Shown here one piece after another: positions 12,377 to 15,170 of a DNA stretch of 15,170 bases. Under the pieces are notes generated by a model. That model ran no database searches. It was given only the letters and a program-made list of their open reading frames with translations, and was not told the DNA's origin. Every line of letters starts with the position of its first letter. Position 1 is the stretch's first letter. The translations under genes were made by a program, and so were the position numbers. The DNA lies in the NCBI GenBank assembly GCA_947427325.1, contig CANEHP010000034.1:1-15170 (forward strand), written 5' to 3'. The DNA is from an uncultured Clostridia bacterium. GTDB lineage: Bacteria > Bacillota > Clostridia > Oscillospirales > Ruminococcaceae.

Positions 12377-14075
12377 AAATAAATTTATGGATTTGTTATC
12401 CGATATTGACGAAAAGTACATTAAGGATATGACGGAAAAAAAGGAAGGAAGGAAGGCAGGCGGGCAGGAGGAAGAGGAATCCTTTCAAGCGGCTGAAATA
12501 GTAATTGTGGAGGAAAAGAAGCATACCCTATCCTTTGCCCGCATTTTTTCCTGCGCCGCCGCCGTTTTGCTTTTAACCGCCGCCCTGTTCGGCTTGAACT
12601 TCATAAGGGACAGGCTGCCTGCGGAAAACGAAAACACCACTGCGCCGGAAGCCGAGAAAACAACGGAAAACACCGCCGCCACCAACACCGATCCCGTGGT
12701 GATCCCCATTCCCACCGCCGCAATAAGCGATTTGCATTCGGTTGATTTTAAAAGCTTAATGGACGAAACGGATTTGAGCGATTACCCTGCGGTAGACATA
12801 TCTCAAATACCCGATATAGACGCCTCTTACGAAAAGATTTTCAGCAATTACGGCGACGGAAGCGATAAAATAATAACAAAGGCAATAATTGACACAAAAA
12901 AATGCGGAGAGTATGATCTTTCTTTAATCGGCTACGGCTTGCTAAAGGACGAAGAAGTTTTTGGGGATAAAATAATCGCCTTAACGGGCTTCAGAATAGC
13001 ATTGCAAAAAGACAACAAAATAATCGCCTCGGGGAAATTATCCTTAAATTTATTTCAGGGCACGGACGGGGAATCCAATGTATTGGGAAATGTATTGGGA
13101 GAGGATGATTACGAATGGTATATGCTTTCTGCGGACAGCATTGCCGAAACTACCGAAATAGTGGATTTCGTTGATAAACAAATAATTATAGCCAGAGTGA
13201 TCGGACAAGGTATTTTTGCCCCCACGCAGTTTTACGCTGCGGAAAAAGGCGATTTGATCCTATGCAAAAGAGCGGACACAAATGCAGGGAGTATTATCGA
13301 ATATACCGGCGGAATCTGTGAAAAATATGACGCCGGCAGCTCAAAGGTCGGCATTTACGATAAGCTGTTTAAAAAGATTTTTGAATTTGATTTTTATTAC
13401 GCTACGGCAGCTTACAGCGTTAAACCCTCCGACTTTTCTTCGGAATTTGACGATTATATTGTTTTGGAGAATAATACCGTTCCGGATATAAACGAATATG
13501 CTTTGGCAGGCGCCTTTAAGGAGAGAACCGAAAAGGTTATTGAAGAAAGTATCCCGAAGGGAATACTCAATGTGCGGGGAATGGAGAATATTCAGCTTTA
13601 CCTTGTGGGAGAGCATATAAGAACAGACAGTGAAAACGACTTAAAGGGCGATCAAATCAAATGCAGCGGATTAAGAGTTCTGGTTTATGACGGAGGAAGC
13701 TATGCGGGCTGTATTCCCATTGAGACGGAAGCCATAAGCACACTGTCTATGGAGAGCTATGCACGGCTTATGCCCGAGGTGTTTATTATGAATGACGGCA
13801 CCGCTCTTATCGTTAAGGATCTGAAAAACAGCTATTACGGCAGCGGCAGCTTCTTTGCGGTTCGGGACGGCAAATTCTACGACAGTATAAACGGAGATTG
13901 GAGCTATGCAACGGAAGACACTATGCCCGAATGGATGAAGGAGGTTACGGAGGACGACAGCGTTTATTTCGATTATGACCACAACGCCGTTGTATGCGGT
14001 TTTAAAAGATATATCTTTGATTTTGACAGCCCGGAACCGGGGGGATATGTTTATCGGGTCTATTGGGTGGAGTAA
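12369..14075 (+). CDS. Single-pass membrane protein, probable anti-sigma factor with a large extracytoplasmic domain
   Basis: The protein has 568 residues from TTG 12369. A short cytoplasmic part (about 1-55) begins AENKFMDLLSDIDEKYIKDM, resembling the N-terminus of proteins encoded after clostridial ECF sigma genes. One TM helix follows (about 58-79, SFARIFSCAAAVLLLTAALF). Then comes a Thr/Glu/Ala/Pro-rich linker (about 85-118) and about 450 residues outside the membrane that I cannot assign to a family. No ATG fits: GGAAAGAGGG (12351-12360) serves TTG 12369 best; TTG 12363 is an alternative in the same frame and ATG 12387 lacks a ribosome binding site. The eight-base overlap with the sigma stop implies coupling. 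The anti-sigma role is inferred from position and topology; the outer domain would be the sensor. A tandem repeat follows the stop. Confidence 0.75.
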   Translation: MAENKFMDLLSDIDEKYIKDMTEKKEGRKAGGQEEEESFQAAEIVIVEEKKHTLSFARIFSCAAAVLLLTAALFGLNFIRDRLPAENENTTAPEAEKTTENTAATNTDPVVIPIPTAAISDLHSVDFKSLMDETDLSDYPAVDISQIPDIDASYEKIFSNYGDGSDKIITKAIIDTKKCGEYDLSLIGYGLLKDEEVFGDKIIALTGFRIALQKDNKIIASGKLSLNLFQGTDGESNVLGNVLGEDDYEWYMLSADSIAETTEIVDFVDKQIIIARVIGQGIFAPTQFYAAEKGDLILCKRADTNAGSIIEYTGGICEKYDAGSSKVGIYDKLFKKIFEFDFYYATAAYSVKPSDFSSEFDDYIVLENNTVPDINEYALAGAFKERTEKVIEESIPKGILNVRGMENIQLYLVGEHIRTDSENDLKGDQIKCSGLRVLVYDGGSYAGCIPIETEAISTLSMESYARLMPEVFIMNDGTALIVKDLKNSYYGSGSFFAVRDGKFYDSINGDWSYATEDTMPEWMKEVTEDDSVYFDYDHNAVVCGFKRYIFDFDSPEPGGYVYRVYWVE

Positions 14076-14097
14076 AAAAAAGGCGCAAAATATCTGA

Positions 14098-14223
14098 AGG
14101 AACGTGAAAATGGGAACGTGAAAATGGGAACGTGAAAATGGGAGCGTGAAAATGGGAGCGTGAAAATGGGAGCGTGAAAATGGGAACGTGAAAATGGGAG
14201 CGTGAAAATAGGAACGTGAAAAT
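14098..14223. repeat. Nine perfectly phased 14-bp tandem repeats
   Basis: Nine units of GGGARCGTGAAAAT run without a gap (starts 14098, 14112, 14126, 14140, 14154, 14168, 14182, 14196, 14210). Only two positions vary: base 1 (A in the first and last units) and base 5 (A in units 1, 2, 3, 7 and 9; G in 4, 5, 6 and 8). All plus-strand frames meet TGA, so it is not coding on that strand. It starts 23 bp after the anti-sigma stop and runs directly into the hairpin at 14219-14282. Confidence 0.95.
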
Positions 14224-14282
14224 TACCGTCTGTTTCTTAGAACATAATCTGTTCTTAAAATCAAGAAACAGGCGGTAATTTT
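14219..14282. terminator. Bidirectional terminator-like hairpin between convergent genes
   Basis: Arms AAAATTACCGTCTGTTTCTT (14219-14238) and AAGAAACAGGCGGTAATTTT (14263-14282) pair over 20 bp with one G-T. An inner stem AGAACA/TGTTCT (14239-14255) sits in the loop. A-rich on one side and T-rich on the other, it suits termination from both strands, for the anti-sigma gene and tatD. The outer word AGGCGGTAATTTT is also found at 3479-3491 beside another gene's stop codon, so it may be repeat-derived. Confidence 0.65.
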
Positions 14283-14283
14283 C

Positions 14284-14295
14284 AGAACTTGTTCT
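14284..14295. repeat. Solo AGAACTTGTTCT overlapping the tatD stop region
   Basis: Identical to the 12-mer at 7512-7523 and to the tip of the element at 15125. Its last base is also the last base of the tatD stop codon (14295-14297). Confidence 0.6.
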
Positions 14296-15062
14296 TACTT
14301 CAACTCAAAAAACCTATCCGCATTATCATTGCAGATTTTAATCGTCTCCTCGGTATCGAAGCCCTTTATCTCTCCCATTTTAGCGGCTGTTGAAGCTATC
14401 ATTGAGCTGTCGCAGCGTTCGCCCCTGTACGGAACGGGCGCCATATAGGGGCAGTCCGTTTCAAGCATAAGCCTGTCTGTGGGCACTGCTTCGCAGGCGG
14501 TTACCGCCCTTTTTGCGTTTTTAAAGGTCAGAACCCCCGTAAAGCTTATATAAAGCCCCATTGAAACAAGCTCCCGAGCGGTTTCCGCACTGCCGCCGAA
14601 GCAGTGCATTACGGCTTTTTTCGGCTTTAATTCACGCAAAATTTTCAGCGTATCTTCGGTGGCGTCCCTGCTGTGAATTATAACGGGCATATCCGCTTCA
14701 TTGGCTATATTTATCTGGCGGCGGAAAAATCTTATCTGATCCTCACGGTTAAACCCCTCATAGTGATAATCAAGTCCGATCTCGCCCAGAGCGACTATTT
14801 TCGGATGCTCCAAAAGAGAGGTAAGCTGCCGCTCCCAATCCTCGGAAATATCGTAAATATCCTCGGGGTGAATACCCAGCGCTCCGTACATTCCCTCATA
14901 CCGCTCCGTAAGGGAAAGGGCAGGCTGCCACCTTTTTTGTGCGCAGCCTATTGTAATGATTTTGCTCACCGATTCTTCAAAAAGCCTTGTAAGGAGCTGT
15001 TCTCTGTCGTTGTCAAAGGCCTCGTCGTCATAGTGGGCGTGTGTGTCTGTTAATTTTATCAT
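14295..15062 (-). CDS. tatD: TatD-family metal-dependent deoxyribonuclease
   Basis: This 255-residue TIM-barrel amidohydrolase-type nuclease is of full family length. Metal and catalytic residues are present: DTHAH (H8, H10), E94 in ALGEIGLDYHY, H130 in VIIHSRDA, H153 in VMHCFGG and D203 in LMLETDCPYMAP. TatD proteins are Mg-dependent 3'-5' DNA exonucleases, active in DNA repair and oxidative damage handling, in the cytoplasm. No ribosome binding site is evident before ATG 15062; a TATACT (minus strand, 15073-15078) lies only about 10 nt upstream, so the mRNA may be nearly leaderless or the start lies elsewhere. In many Firmicutes the gene follows metG; here a repeat element lies upstream up to the window edge. 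Confidence 0.92.
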   Translation of the reverse strand: MIKLTDTHAHYDDEAFDNDREQLLTRLFEESVSKIITIGCAQKRWQPALSLTERYEGMYGALGIHPEDIYDISEDWERQLTSLLEHPKIVALGEIGLDYHYEGFNREDQIRFFRRQINIANEADMPVIIHSRDATEDTLKILRELKPKKAVMHCFGGSAETARELVSMGLYISFTGVLTFKNAKRAVTACEAVPTDRLMLETDCPYMAPVPYRGERCDSSMIASTAAKMGEIKGFDTEETIKICNDNADRFFELK

Positions 15063-15124
15063 TTTATTTGTTAGTATAGGGTAGTTAAAAAACAGTTTAT
15101 CTGCTTTTTAATCGGTTATAAGTT

Positions 15125-15170
15125 AGAACTTGTTCTCATAGGAATGGTGCGCAGATTTTCGAGCAAATTT
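15125..15170 (+). repeat. Second copy of the 167-bp inverted-repeat element, cut by the window end
   Basis: Bases 15126-15170 match 3300-3344 with one mismatch (GAACTTGTTCTCATAGG against GAACTTGTTTTCATAGG at the tip). The rest lies outside the window. Confidence 0.85.

Noticed and set aside
14098..14223. 14-bp array as a CRISPR array
   Set aside because: Units are contiguous with no spacers and far too short; no cas genes nearby.
14197..14230. GGAAC/GGAGC plus CGTC at 14227 as an ECF promoter
   Set aside because: Spacing between the GGAAC-like words and CGTC is about 11 or 25 bp, not the 16-17 bp needed.

Overview
The window looks like a chromosomal stretch of a low-to-moderate GC Gram-positive anaerobe of the class Clostridia, most likely from the Oscillospirales/Ruminococcaceae area. 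This is an inference from gene content: RNase J, a GdpP-type c-di-AMP phosphodiesterase, a DUF3343 plus class V aminotransferase pair, an ECF sigma/anti-sigma pair of clostridial type, strong AGGAGG-like ribosome binding sites, and many short palindromic intergenic repeats. No rRNA, tRNA, CRISPR array, transposase or phage gene is visible. The genes are mostly housekeeping or stress genes. The unusual content lies in the intergenic DNA and in a few domain architectures.

Layout: 1-600 (-) is the N-terminal third of gdpP, cut by the window edge. Upstream of it in the same direction lies RNase J (892-2901, -), and the two are separated by a MITE-like repeat (629-862). RNase J has a consensus-like promoter at 3246-3274 and thus a predicted leader of about 340 nt containing several hairpins. 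Behind that promoter sits a 167-bp inverted-repeat element (3297-3463). A nucleotidyltransferase/pseudo-phosphohexomutase fusion (3492-5780, -) follows and is divergent from a two-gene operon (6015-7359, +) encoding a DUF3343 putative Se/S carrier and a cysteine desulfurase-like enzyme. Three hairpins (7380-7574), two followed by T-runs, end this operon.

Next come a membrane-domain-free CorC/HlyC CBS protein (7582-8505, -) with its own promoter, a second copy of the MITE-like repeat in the opposite orientation (8569-8840), and a tldD-tldE operon (11565 to 8873, -). The tldD promoter is back to back with the promoter of an ECF sigma factor gene (11819-12376, +), which overlaps a gene for a single-pass membrane protein (12369-14075, +), presumably its anti-sigma factor. 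After that come nine perfectly phased 14-bp tandem repeats, a long bidirectional terminator-like hairpin, tatD (14295-15062, -), and at the window edge the start of a second copy of the 167-bp element.

Functional themes: RNA decay and c-di-AMP turnover (RNase J, GdpP), sugar-nucleotide synthesis, sulfur or selenium handling, metal/CBS-domain stress function, TldD/TldE proteolysis, extracytoplasmic sensing by sigma/anti-sigma, and a TatD nuclease. I see no new multi-gene system. The best leads are the fusion protein whose mutase motifs all appear degraded, the long structured RNase J leader, and the families of small palindromic repeats and the 14-bp satellite beside the ECF operon.
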